This document shows positions 8,129 through 13,588 of a DNA stretch of 13,588 nucleotides, one piece after another; position 1 is the first letter of the stretch; every line of letters starts with the position of its first letter. The translations under genes were made by a program, and so were the position numbers. Under the pieces are notes generated by a model that did not search any database, was not told where the DNA came from, and saw only the letters and a list, made by a program, of their open reading frames with translations. The stretch is from an uncultured bacterium (lineage in GTDB: Bacteria; Actinomycetota; Coriobacteriia; Coriobacteriales; Coriobacteriaceae), in the NCBI GenBank assembly GCA_905214525.1, contig CAJMMN010000038.1, positions 1 through 13,588 on the forward strand, given 5' to 3'.

Positions 8129-8167
8129 CCTGCCAAAAAGGGACAGGTTTATTTTGGCAGGTTTTAT
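8129..8167 (+). terminator. Perfect 10-bp hairpin with T-run between aroEK and aroQ
   Basis: CCTGCCAAAA (8129-8138), starting immediately after the aroEK stop, pairs perfectly with TTTTGGCAGG (8152-8161), and TTTTAT follows at 8162-8167. An alternative smaller fold pairs CCTGCC with GGACAGG (8141-8147, one bulge), and this too is followed by TTTATTTT. A third small stem, TCGGC/GCCGA, lies at 8169-8182. The first hairpin has the form of an intrinsic terminator; its place inside an operon suggests partial termination before aroQ or a dispersed repeat inserted there. I see no convincing new promoter before aroQ. Confidence 0.6.
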
Positions 8168-8227
8168 CTCGGCAAACGCCGAAGATCGCAAGACCAGCCA
8201 CGCCAACCAACTGCAAAGGAAGCAACC

Positions 8228-8665
8228 ATGAAGGCACTCGTCATCAACGGCCCCAACCTCAACATGCTCGGCATTCGCGAACCGGGCATCTACGGCAGCG
8301 ACAACTACGACCGTCTGGTCCAGATCTGCCAGGAGGCAGGCGCCTCACAGGGCTTCGACGAGGTCGAGGTTTTCCAGTCCAACCACGAGGGCAGCATCGT
8401 CGACAAGATCCAGGAAGCCTACAGCAAGGTCGACGGCATCGTCATCAACCCGGCGGCTTACACGCACACGAGCGTCGCGATCCTCGACGCCCTCAAGGCC
8501 GTCGCCATCCCGGCTGTGGAGGTCCACATAAGCGCCGTCGAGACCCGCGAGGACTTCCGCCAGGTAAGCTACGCCCGCCTGGCCTGCTTCGCCACCATCA
8601 CCGGCGAAGGCCTGCAGGGGTATGCCCACGCGTTGGAGCTGCTGAAAGAGCGTCTCGAAAAGTAG
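8228..8665 (+). CDS. aroQ: Type II 3-dehydroquinate dehydratase
   Basis: AroQ dehydrates 3-dehydroquinate to 3-dehydroshikimate, the third pathway step, and completes the set encoded by this operon. The protein has 145 residues, typical of the small dodecameric type II enzymes and unrelated to type I AroD. Active-site signatures are NGPNLNMLG (7-15), R17, the catalytic tyrosine Y22 in GIYGS, QSNHEGSI (50-57), INPAAYTHTS (73-82) with N74, H100 in EVHIS, and R111. AAAGGA at 8214-8219 places the start. It lies 99 bases after aroEK, behind a terminator-like hairpin, so its expression may be partly uncoupled from the rest of the operon. A strong terminator follows. Confidence 0.96.
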   Translation: MKALVINGPNLNMLGIREPGIYGSDNYDRLVQICQEAGASQGFDEVEVFQSNHEGSIVDKIQEAYSKVDGIVINPAAYTHTSVAILDALKAVAIPAVEVHISAVETREDFRQVSYARLACFATITGEGLQGYAHALELLKERLEK

Positions 8666-8714
8666 CCTCGCGAGCAAATCCATCAACGCCGATTCGCACG
8701 CTAATATAGCCAGC

Positions 8715-8752
8715 GCCGCCAGCAGCAACCTCGCTACTGGCGGCACTTTATT
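8715..8752 (+). terminator. Intrinsic terminator after aroQ
   Basis: GCCGCCAG (8715-8722) pairs perfectly with CTGGCGGC (8737-8744). The loop can extend the stem with AGC/GCT after one mismatch. ACTTTATT follows at 8745-8752. It lies 49 bases after the aroQ stop and ends the aromatic operon. Confidence 0.8.
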
Positions 8753-8759
8753 ACTGGCA

Positions 8760-8765
8760 TATAAT
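8760..8765 (+). promoter_or_regulatory. -10 box for the DUF4869-like / ATPase gene pair
   Basis: A perfect TATAAT sits 31 bases before the start codon at 8797, just downstream of the aroQ terminator. No good -35 hexamer is visible at 16-18 bases; that stretch overlaps the terminator stem. The position supports an independent transcription unit for the two genes that follow, starting near 8772. Confidence 0.55.
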
Positions 8766-8796
8766 CGTTGCAGTCACACAACGTCTGGAGACGCGC

Positions 8797-9246
8797 ATGT
8801 TAAGCATCCATCTGGGAGATTATCCCGGTTCCATCTACGATACCGAAACCTATTTTAGGAACTCATACTTGGACTCATGGTTCGAAGACCCTATGGCCGC
8901 ACAAATCATTAAAAGCGTGGACGGATCAGAGCTCATCGGTCCCCACAACATCGTAAGCAAACAACTAGGCTCAATCACCCCACTCGAACTGTCCGGCGGC
9001 GTCAAGACGCTGCTGTTAGTACGCAATCTCCCAAATATGGTGTTCAACGCATCGACCTGCGGAGACAACTGTGCCCGCTGGCTACTCAAGATCGGCAAAG
9101 AGCAGGATGTGCTGGTGACCCTTTACCACATCATGAAGTTCCCCTGGAAGAACTTTGAAATCCGCATTGAAAACGATGACCGCATCGTCAGAAACATGCA
9201 GGAGTTTGTCGGCGCCACGAATGACTTTTTGGATGTTGATGAGTAA
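8797..9246 (+). CDS. DUF4869-like small protein of unknown function
   Basis: This 149-residue acidic cytoplasmic protein has no signal peptide or membrane segment. From memory it resembles the DUF4869 family of gut Firmicutes and Actinobacteria, especially the start MLSIHLGDYPG, the SGGVKTLLLVRN stretch (66-77) and the core NASTCGDNCARWLLKI (84-99). That core holds two cysteines, C88 and C92, in a CxxxC spacing that could bind metal or be redox-active; this is inference. HIMKFPWKNFEI (111-122) is another likely conserved patch. The start is well supported by GGAG at 8787-8790. The stop overlaps the start of the next gene as TAATG, so the two are almost certainly translated together and work together. 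The function is unknown. Leucine codons such as TTA and CTA and a lower GC content than the aro genes hint at a different origin. Confidence 0.85.
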   Translation: MLSIHLGDYPGSIYDTETYFRNSYLDSWFEDPMAAQIIKSVDGSELIGPHNIVSKQLGSITPLELSGGVKTLLLVRNLPNMVFNASTCGDNCARWLLKIGKEQDVLVTLYHIMKFPWKNFEIRIENDDRIVRNMQEFVGATNDFLDVDE

Positions 9247-10244
9247 TGAAGGGAACGCATACCGTTGTCGTAGAGCGTGCAAAGGTCAAATACACACTCA
9301 CCTTTAAACGCAACATTTCCTTCATTCGCGGTAACAGCGGCACGGGCAAAACGACGCTCATCTCGATGATTCGCGACTACAACGACCGAGGACCGGAAAG
9401 CGGCGTTACACTCAGCTGCGACGTGCCCTGCGAAACGCTTTCCGGCAGACGCTGGGAGCGCGAGCTGTCGATCATCGAAGATTCGATCGTCTTTCTAGAT
9501 GAGGGCAACGAGTTTATCTACTCAAAGGACTTCGCCAAAGCCATCAACGGATCGTCCAACTATTTTGTTCTGATATCTCGTCGCGACGCCAACGAACTCC
9601 CCTACAGCGTCGACGAGATCCTAAAGCTAGTCAACACCACAAGCAAGACAATTAATGGCCGCAAGAGCGACAGACGCTTCTACTCGGTGACCAAGCCGCT
9701 ATATGACCACACGGCAAGCATGTTGTATCAGGATCTAAATGTTGGATTCGAGATACCCGACGCCGTAGTTGTCGAGGACAGCAAATCGGGTTATCAATTC
9801 TACAGCGTCCTTTGCAACCGACTGGGAATCCCCTGCTATTCCGACACCGGCGTTGCGAATCTAAAACGAACAATTCACGAGTGCCCCGAGCAAAACATTC
9901 TTGCCATAGGAGACGGCGCAGCGTTTGGTCCCTACATCGAAAAGGTGCTGGGACAGCGCGTTTACAAGAACGTTCGCTTGTTCCTCCCGGAATCATTTGA
10001 GTGGACACTTCTGCAATCTGGCCTCATTCCCAGCAACGATATCCCAAAGATTCTCGAGGACCCCTCGAACTACATCGAGAGCCGCGACTACCTGAGCTGG
10101 GAGCGGTTCTTCACCGATGTATTGATCAAGTACTCGGCAGACACTCGCTACGTCTACAGAAAGGCACGGCTCAACCAGCAGTACCTAAAGCCGCAGGCGA
10201 TGGATGCAGTTGCAAGCGTCTTGCCCGAGTGTCTGAAGGCATAA
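9246..10244 (+). CDS. P-loop ATPase paired with the DUF4869-like protein
   Basis: This 332-residue protein begins with a short beta-rich segment and a clear Walker A motif, GNSGTGKT (29-36), followed by a Walker B, SIVFLDEGNEF (80-90), with acidic D85 and E86. NYFVLISRRD (105-114) may be a sensor-like strand after Walker B. The second half is unlike a standard AAA or ABC domain: VVVEDSKSGYQFY (174-186) and ILAIGDGAAFGPYI (218-231) are spaced somewhat like a Toprim fold (E177 and D223), but a full DxD is absent, so this is only a suggestion. The C-terminal part has many aromatic and charged residues and no membrane segment. From memory, homologues are sometimes mislabelled as IF-2-like and travel with DUF4869 genes. 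Its start overlaps the previous stop by one base, and no strong ribosome site is seen, consistent with coupling. No function can be assigned. Confidence 0.85.
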   Translation: MKGTHTVVVERAKVKYTLTFKRNISFIRGNSGTGKTTLISMIRDYNDRGPESGVTLSCDVPCETLSGRRWERELSIIEDSIVFLDEGNEFIYSKDFAKAINGSSNYFVLISRRDANELPYSVDEILKLVNTTSKTINGRKSDRRFYSVTKPLYDHTASMLYQDLNVGFEIPDAVVVEDSKSGYQFYSVLCNRLGIPCYSDTGVANLKRTIHECPEQNILAIGDGAAFGPYIEKVLGQRVYKNVRLFLPESFEWTLLQSGLIPSNDIPKILEDPSNYIESRDYLSWERFFTDVLIKYSADTRYVYRKARLNQQYLKPQAMDAVASVLPECLKA

Positions 10245-10284
10245 TGGCAGTGGGGAGGACCAACTTGGTCCTCCCCACTGCCAT
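10244..10284. repeat. Perfect 41-base palindrome at the end of the ATPase gene
   Basis: Two 20-base arms (10244-10263 and 10265-10284) are exact reverse complements around a single central C at 10264. The palindrome begins with the last base of the ATPase stop codon. In RNA it would form a very stable hairpin on either strand, with GTGGGGAGGACC as the core of the left arm. There is no T-run on either side, so it is not a classic intrinsic terminator. It may end transcription without a U-tract, protect the mRNA 3' end, separate the convergent units, or be a mobile or REP-like element. Confidence 0.85.
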
Positions 10285-10556
10285 GGAAACCCAGCACACG
10301 CAATAGCTGCCGGCAAGAGCGGCAACTGTCGCAACCACAAACCCATCCACGCGACGGCTCGAAAGCTCAAGCCCACTCAGCGCTGCAAGGACAAGCCGAG
10401 CGACACCGGCTCCAATAAACAGCAGGGGCTTGCTCACGCTCGGCTCGAGCCCCCTTTGGCGCGCCGTATAGCCAATCCACATCAGCAGCACAACAGCAGC
10501 TCGCACCACAGCTTCGGCCTAAACGTATACCCGGCAAGAATAAAGAACACCTGCAT
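10285..10556 (-). pseudogene. Decayed acyltransferase-3 family membrane protein fragment
   Basis: Read on the - strand, ATG 10556 opens a 24-codon frame, MQVFFILAGYTFRPK..., ending at 10482. The FFILAGYTF motif is typical of an early membrane helix of acyltransferase-3 (O-acetylase) proteins. A different frame, open from about 10509 to the palindrome, reads like further membrane helices: VVLLMWIGYTARQRG, then hydrophobic runs such as LLFIGAGVARLVLAAL and VDGFVVATVAALAGSY. The two pieces are about 24 and 75 residues, while intact members exceed 300, so most of the gene, including its catalytic N-terminal helix, is gone and the rest is frameshifted. There is no start signal, and the 5' end lies against the tRNA terminator. 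The family call is from recollection of the motif; short fortuitous frames are the alternative. Confidence 0.5.
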
Positions 10557-10559
10557 GTG

Positions 10560-10592
10560 AAAAAAGCCCAGACCACCTAGCGGTCCGGGCTT
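10560..10592 (-). terminator. Intrinsic terminator after tRNA-Arg
   Basis: On the + strand AGCCCAGACC (10565-10574) pairs with GGTCCGGGCT (10582-10591) with a single non-Watson-Crick position and a 7-base loop. Six A residues at 10560-10565 become a U-run when read leftward. This is the expected exit for the - strand tRNA transcript. Confidence 0.8.
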
Positions 10593-10601
10593 AATAAACG
10601 A

Positions 10602-10678
10602 TGGTGCTCCATGGCGGATTCGAACCGTCGACCTTGGGATTAGAAGTCCCCTGCTCTATCCAACTGAGCTAATGGAGC
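10602..10678 (-). tRNA. tRNA-Arg, anticodon UCU
   Basis: Read on the - strand, the sequence folds into a full cloverleaf. The acceptor stem is GCTCCAT/ATGGAGC, the D-arm runs TAGCTCAGTTGGATAGAGC, and the anticodon loop is CTTCTAA with anticodon TCT at 10644-10642. The T-arm contains GGTTCGAATCC, and an encoded 3' ACCA ends at 10602. UCU reads AGA and, by wobble, AGG arginine codons, which the GC-rich aro genes hardly use. The gene is followed by a terminator and convergent with the ATPase gene. Confidence 0.97.
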
Positions 10679-10724
10679 AAATAACCGCACGCCCAAGCAA
10701 GCGCAAGCCTGTCAGGCGCAAGTA

Positions 10725-10730
10725 ATTATA
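10725..10730 (-). promoter_or_regulatory. Possible -10 box for tRNA-Arg
   Basis: ATTATA on the + strand is a perfect TATAAT on the - strand, 46 bases before the tRNA 5' end and just past the stop of the exporter ATPase gene. No good -35 is visible, and I see no terminator between that gene and the tRNA, so read-through from the exporter operon is also possible. Confidence 0.4.
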
Positions 10731-10732
10731 AC

Positions 10733-11500
10733 CTAGTTGAACTGCTCGCGATACGCCTTGCAGACCTCATCGACCGGGCCGTCCATGCGAAGGTCACCCT
10801 TCTCGATCCAAACGGCACGCTGGCAGATGCGCTCAACCTGCTCCATGGAGTGCGAAACGAACAGAACCGTCACGTCACCGCTCTGGATAAAGTGCTGGAT
10901 GCGGGCCTCGCACTTCTGCTGGAAGAACACATCACCGACGGACAGCGTCTCGTCAACGATCAGAATATCGGGCTCGGTAATCGTCGCGATTGCAAAGGCG
11001 ATACGCGCCACCATGCCCGAGGAGAAGTTCTTAAGCGGCATATCGACAAAGTTCTGCAGCTCAGCGAACTCGATAATGCCGTCAAAGTTGGCGTCGATGA
11101 ACTCCTTGGTATAGCCGAGCAGGGCACCGTTCAGATAGATGTTCTCGCGGGCGGTCAGCTCGGGGTCAAAGCCGGCACCAAGCTCAATCAGAGGCGCAAT
11201 ATTACCGTGCACCTTAACGCTGCCCTCGCTAGGCTCAAGCACGCCAGCGATAATCTTGAGCATCGTAGACTTGCCGGAGCCATTGGTGCCGACCAGACCC
11301 ACAACCTCGCCGCGATGAATATCAAACGAGATGTGCTTAAGCGCCCTAAACTCCTCAAAGAACAGCTCGTGCTTGGCAAGCTTAATGAAGTACTCCTTGA
11401 GGTTGGTCAGCGACTCGGACGCCATGTTAAAGATCATGGTGACGTCGTCGACCTCGACAGCCAGAGGCTGCTCGCTGTAATCAACAACAGATTCAGTCAT
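10733..11500 (-). CDS. ABC exporter ATP-binding protein for polysaccharide or teichoic acid
   Basis: This 255-residue ATPase powers export of a lipid-linked glycan across the membrane with the permease encoded just upstream. Motifs in order are Walker A GTNGSGKST (71-79), the Q-loop zone LIELGAGFDPELTARENIYLNG (104-125, typical of the Wzt/TagH/RfbE subfamily), the signature NFSSGM (158-163), Walker B ILIVDE (179-184) and switch histidine H217 in VSHS. It ends soon after the nucleotide domain, so it lacks the C-terminal glycan-binding domain of long Wzt proteins. I start at ATG 11500; AAGGAG (- strand, 11513-11508) leaves a 7-base gap, better than for the adjacent GTG at 11503. That ribosome site overlaps the permease stop. 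The exact glycan (capsule, O-antigen-like or teichoic acid) cannot be told. Confidence 0.93.
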   Translation of the reverse strand: MTESVVDYSEQPLAVEVDDVTMIFNMASESLTNLKEYFIKLAKHELFFEEFRALKHISFDIHRGEVVGLVGTNGSGKSTMLKIIAGVLEPSEGSVKVHGNIAPLIELGAGFDPELTARENIYLNGALLGYTKEFIDANFDGIIEFAELQNFVDMPLKNFSSGMVARIAFAIATITEPDILIVDETLSVGDVFFQQKCEARIQHFIQSGDVTVLFVSHSMEQVERICQRAVWIEKGDLRMDGPVDEVCKAYREQFN

Positions 11501-11511
11501 CACAGCACTCC

Positions 11512-12357
11512 TTAGATGTAGAGGATAAATTTGCGCTCGGACTTATGGAACACGGTATAGCCAATAATAAGCGCAAGAACCGCCCAAGCGACGCACATAC
11601 CAAACGTCATAAGCGAGGGCGTAGTCTGGAACAGGAAGATATCGCGCATAAACTGCAGGTAGTTGAACATGGGGTTCGCATACATCAAGATACGCACGAG
11701 ATGCGGCATTTGCGCAATATAGTCAGTCGTCCAGAAGATGGGCGTAATGTAAGTCCACGCCGTAATGACGACGCTCCACAGATGCATAACGTCGCGGAAG
11801 AAGACCGTAAGGGCAGAGAGCATCATGCCCAGGCCCATGCAGAAGCACATAAGCAGCAGCAGGCAAACCGGCAACAGAATCAGGTGCCAAGAAGGCATAA
11901 CGCGGAACCACAGCATGACGATGGCGACGGCGACCAGCGAGAAGGCAAAGTTGACCAGCGAGAAGAGCACCTTCTGCACCGGGAAAACCCAGCGGTGCAC
12001 CTTAACCTTCTTGAGCAGAGGGGCAGCGCCCACGATCGACGTCAGGGCCTGGTTAGTAGACTCAGACATGACGGCAAAGGTGATGTTACCCACGATCAAG
12101 TACAGCGGGTACATCTCGGGCGTCATTGAGCCATTGCGGCCCTGGCCAAAAATCGTCGAGAACACGATGGCCATGACGATCATCATCAGCAGCGGGTTGA
12201 GCACCGACCATGCGACGCCCAGAACGCTACGGCGATACTTGATCTTAAAATCCTTGGTAACCAGCTGACGAAGGATAAACGCGTCCTTCTCAAATTCGTT
12301 CTTAGCAAACGTCGCAGGCAGACTGCGAGTTTCTTGTTGCTTTGTCTGATCCGACAC
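11512..12357 (-). CDS. ABC-2 type exporter permease for polysaccharide or teichoic acid
   Basis: This 281-residue inner-membrane protein is the channel partner of the ATPase encoded next. After a polar N-terminus it has the family's amphipathic entry KDFKIKYRRSVLGVAWSVL (35-53), then about six membrane segments, near 53-71, 84-98, 128-150, 158-181, 190-209 and 252-270. The FFRDV motif (186-190), TPIFW (205-209) and NPM (228-230) are characteristic of Wzm/TagG permeases. I choose GTG 12357 as the start: AAAGGAG lies 8 bases upstream (12372-12366). The longer frame from 12420 would run through the promoter region. It is the first gene of the leftward operon, divergent from a glycosyltransferase, which suggests a shared glycan pathway. 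Confidence 0.92.
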   Translation of the reverse strand: MSDQTKQQETRSLPATFAKNEFEKDAFILRQLVTKDFKIKYRRSVLGVAWSVLNPLLMMIVMAIVFSTIFGQGRNGSMTPEMYPLYLIVGNITFAVMSESTNQALTSIVGAAPLLKKVKVHRWVFPVQKVLFSLVNFAFSLVAVAIVMLWFRVMPSWHLILLPVCLLLLMCFCMGLGMMLSALTVFFRDVMHLWSVVITAWTYITPIFWTTDYIAQMPHLVRILMYANPMFNYLQFMRDIFLFQTTPSLMTFGMCVAWAVLALIIGYTVFHKSERKFILYI

Positions 12358-12396
12358 GGATGCAACTCCTTTACTCGTAATCGTTGACAAACGAAC

Positions 12397-12402
12397 AGTA
12401 TA
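12397..12402 (-). promoter_or_regulatory. Possible -10 box of the exporter operon
   Basis: AGTATA on the + strand reads TATACT leftward, 39 bases upstream of the permease GTG. The hexamer at 17-base spacing (ATCGTT) is a poor -35. Support comes mainly from position in the divergent gap. Confidence 0.4.
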
Positions 12403-12481
12403 GACCCGACGGCCATGCAAACGATTCGCGCAACAAAACTGGAGAACTAACCCACATCTTAGGATGCCAGGCCCAAACGGC

Positions 12482-12487
12482 TATACT
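12482..12487 (+). promoter_or_regulatory. Possible -10 box of the glycosyltransferase gene
   Basis: TATACT lies 30 bases upstream of the GTG start at 12518. TTAGGA at 12459-12464 gives a weak -35 with a 17-base spacer. The same -10 word occurs in the opposite direction at 12402-12397, so the two divergent units may use similar promoters. Confidence 0.45.
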
Positions 12488-12517
12488 TTCTAGGATTGAA
12501 TGTATAAGGAGCATTAA

Positions 12518-13489
12518 GTGAATTCTGAATCCATCGCCGTCATCATCCCTTGCTACAACGAAGCGCTCACGATCGGCAAAGTCATCGACGACTTTCACCG
12601 CGAGCTTCCGCAGGCGACGGTCTATGTCTATGACAACAACTCGTCGGACGATACCTCACGCATTGCCACCGAGCACGGCGCCACAGTCCGCTTTGAGCCC
12701 CGTCAGGGAAAGGGCAACGTGTGCCGCCAGATGTTTCGCGATATCGACGCCGATTGCTACCTGATGGTCGACGGAGACGACACCTACCCCGCCGAGGCGG
12801 CCAAGGCCCTCTGCGAGCCCATCCTTAACGGCACGGCCGACATGACCGTAGGCGATCGCCTTTCCAACGGCACCTACGCCGAGGAGAACAAGCGTGCCTT
12901 CCACGGCTTTGGCAATAATCTGGTCCGCGCCATGATCAAGTGGATCTATGGCTACAGCTTCGATGACGTCATGACAGGCTACCGCGCCATGAGCCGCCCG
13001 TTCGTTAAAACCTTCCCCGTGCTTTCCGAGGGCTTTCAGATCGAAACCGAGCTCTCGATCCACGCGGTCGACCACCGCTGGCGCATCAAAGATGTGCCCA
13101 TCGAGTACCGCGACCGTCCCGAGGGTTCCGAGTCCAAACTCAACACCGTGAGCGACGGCATTAAAGTCGTTGCGATGATCGGCACGCTGTTCAAGGACTA
13201 CCGCCCGCTGAAGTTCTTCAGCCTCGTTGCGCTTCTGTTCGCGGTATTCGGCCTCGCCCTGGGCATGCCCATCGTTGTCGAATATTTCCAGACCGGCCTC
13301 GTCCCGCGCTTCCCCACCGCTGTGCTCGCCGCCTCGTTTATGTTCCTGTGCGGCCTGAGCCTTGCGACCGGCTTCATCCTTGATTCTGTAGCAAAGGTCG
13401 AAAAAAAGCAGTGGGAGGTCAACGTGTACAGCAAATACGCCTACGACGACCAGCCCGGCCACCCTACTTCCATGCCAAGCGAGAGGTAG
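12518..13489 (+). CDS. Family 2 glycosyltransferase with two C-terminal membrane segments
   Basis: This 323-residue GT-A fold enzyme probably transfers a sugar from a nucleotide donor to a polyprenyl-phosphate or membrane glycan acceptor at the cytoplasmic face. The N-terminus AVIIPCYNEALTIG (7-20) and DNNSSDDT (39-46) bind the nucleotide; the metal-binding DGDD is at 85-88. MTGYRAMSR (152-160) and GFQIETE (172-178) match the DPM1/GtrB-like polyprenyl-phosphate sugar synthases. Two hydrophobic segments, about 231-253 and 267-289, anchor it, and a polar tail follows. The start is GTG 12518 with AAGGAG at 12506-12511. Its divergent neighbours are a glycan ABC exporter, which fits a surface polysaccharide role. 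Donor and acceptor cannot be read from sequence. Confidence 0.92.
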   Translation: MNSESIAVIIPCYNEALTIGKVIDDFHRELPQATVYVYDNNSSDDTSRIATEHGATVRFEPRQGKGNVCRQMFRDIDADCYLMVDGDDTYPAEAAKALCEPILNGTADMTVGDRLSNGTYAEENKRAFHGFGNNLVRAMIKWIYGYSFDDVMTGYRAMSRPFVKTFPVLSEGFQIETELSIHAVDHRWRIKDVPIEYRDRPEGSESKLNTVSDGIKVVAMIGTLFKDYRPLKFFSLVALLFAVFGLALGMPIVVEYFQTGLVPRFPTAVLAASFMFLCGLSLATGFILDSVAKVEKKQWEVNVYSKYAYDDQPGHPTSMPSER

Positions 13490-13539
13490 ATCTTCCGCAA
13501 AATACTATTGGCACCACTGCGCAGATAGCCACCAATCAG

Positions 13540-13566
13540 AACCACCCTTAAAAAGGGTGGTTTGCT
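13540..13566 (+). terminator. Intrinsic terminator after the glycosyltransferase
   Basis: AACCACCCTT (13540-13549) pairs perfectly with AAGGGTGGTT (13553-13562) around AAA, followed by a short T-rich tail, TTTGCTCTT counting the last paired bases. It lies 50 bases after the stop. The A and T ends allow it to work in both directions. Confidence 0.7.
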
Positions 13567-13588
13567 CTTAGGGTATAACCCACGGGCC

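Noticed and set aside
10001..10306. + strand frame of 101 codons overlapping the ATPase end
   Set aside because: A different frame from the Walker-motif ATPase, with no motif and partly made from the palindrome.
10171..10509. - strand frame of 112 codons as an intact gene
   Set aside because: Its 3' third is antisense to the ATPase and passes through the palindrome; only the part above 10285 looks like membrane protein, so I treat it as part of a pseudogene.
12358..12420. Upstream extension of the permease to 12420
   Set aside because: It would encode the likely promoter region as protein; the GTG at 12357 has an AAAGGAG ribosome site at the right distance.
1..13588. CRISPR array, insertion sequence or integrase
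   Set aside because: No regularly spaced direct repeats, no transposase or recombinase motifs, and no clear tRNA-end duplication marking an attachment site in this window.

Overview
The window looks like chromosomal DNA of a high-GC, gut-type actinobacterium. The protein style (compact aro enzymes, GTG starts, clear AGGAGG-type ribosome sites, strong G/C third-position bias) suggests Coriobacteriia, most likely Collinsella or a close relative. That assignment is recollection and inference, not a database result.

Positions 195-8665 (+ strand) hold a tightly packed aromatic amino acid operon: aroF (DAHP synthase), tyrA, aroB, aroA, aroC, pheA (chorismate mutase-prephenate dehydratase), an aroE-aroK fusion and aroQ. 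All seven steps from PEP plus erythrose-4-phosphate to chorismate are encoded, together with the branch enzymes to phenylpyruvate and 4-hydroxyphenylpyruvate. Gene junctions are mostly overlapping or only a few bases apart. Gaps wider than 35 bases lie before aroB (36 bases, nothing seen), pheA (inverted repeats) and aroQ (a terminator-like hairpin). A further terminator-like hairpin sits in the leader between a possible promoter and aroF, so the operon may be attenuated. A strong intrinsic terminator follows aroQ.

Positions 8760-10244 (+) hold a separate transcription unit with a consensus TATAAT box: a small DUF4869-like protein translationally coupled to a P-loop ATPase of unknown function. 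It is less GC-rich than the aro operon. It ends in a perfect 41-base palindrome whose first base is the last base of the stop codon. This pair is the best candidate for an undescribed system in the window.

Positions 10285-10556 carry what looks like a decayed acyltransferase-3 gene on the - strand. Next come a - strand terminator and tRNA-Arg(UCU), also on the - strand.

Positions 10733-12357 (-) encode a two-gene polysaccharide or teichoic-acid type ABC exporter (ATPase and permease). A divergent family 2 glycosyltransferase with two C-terminal membrane segments lies at 12518-13489 (+), followed by a terminator. The 160-base divergent gap carries a TATACT box for each direction. These three genes probably act in making or exporting a cell-surface glycan. 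Positions 1-110 show no gene I can support beyond a possible gene tail.
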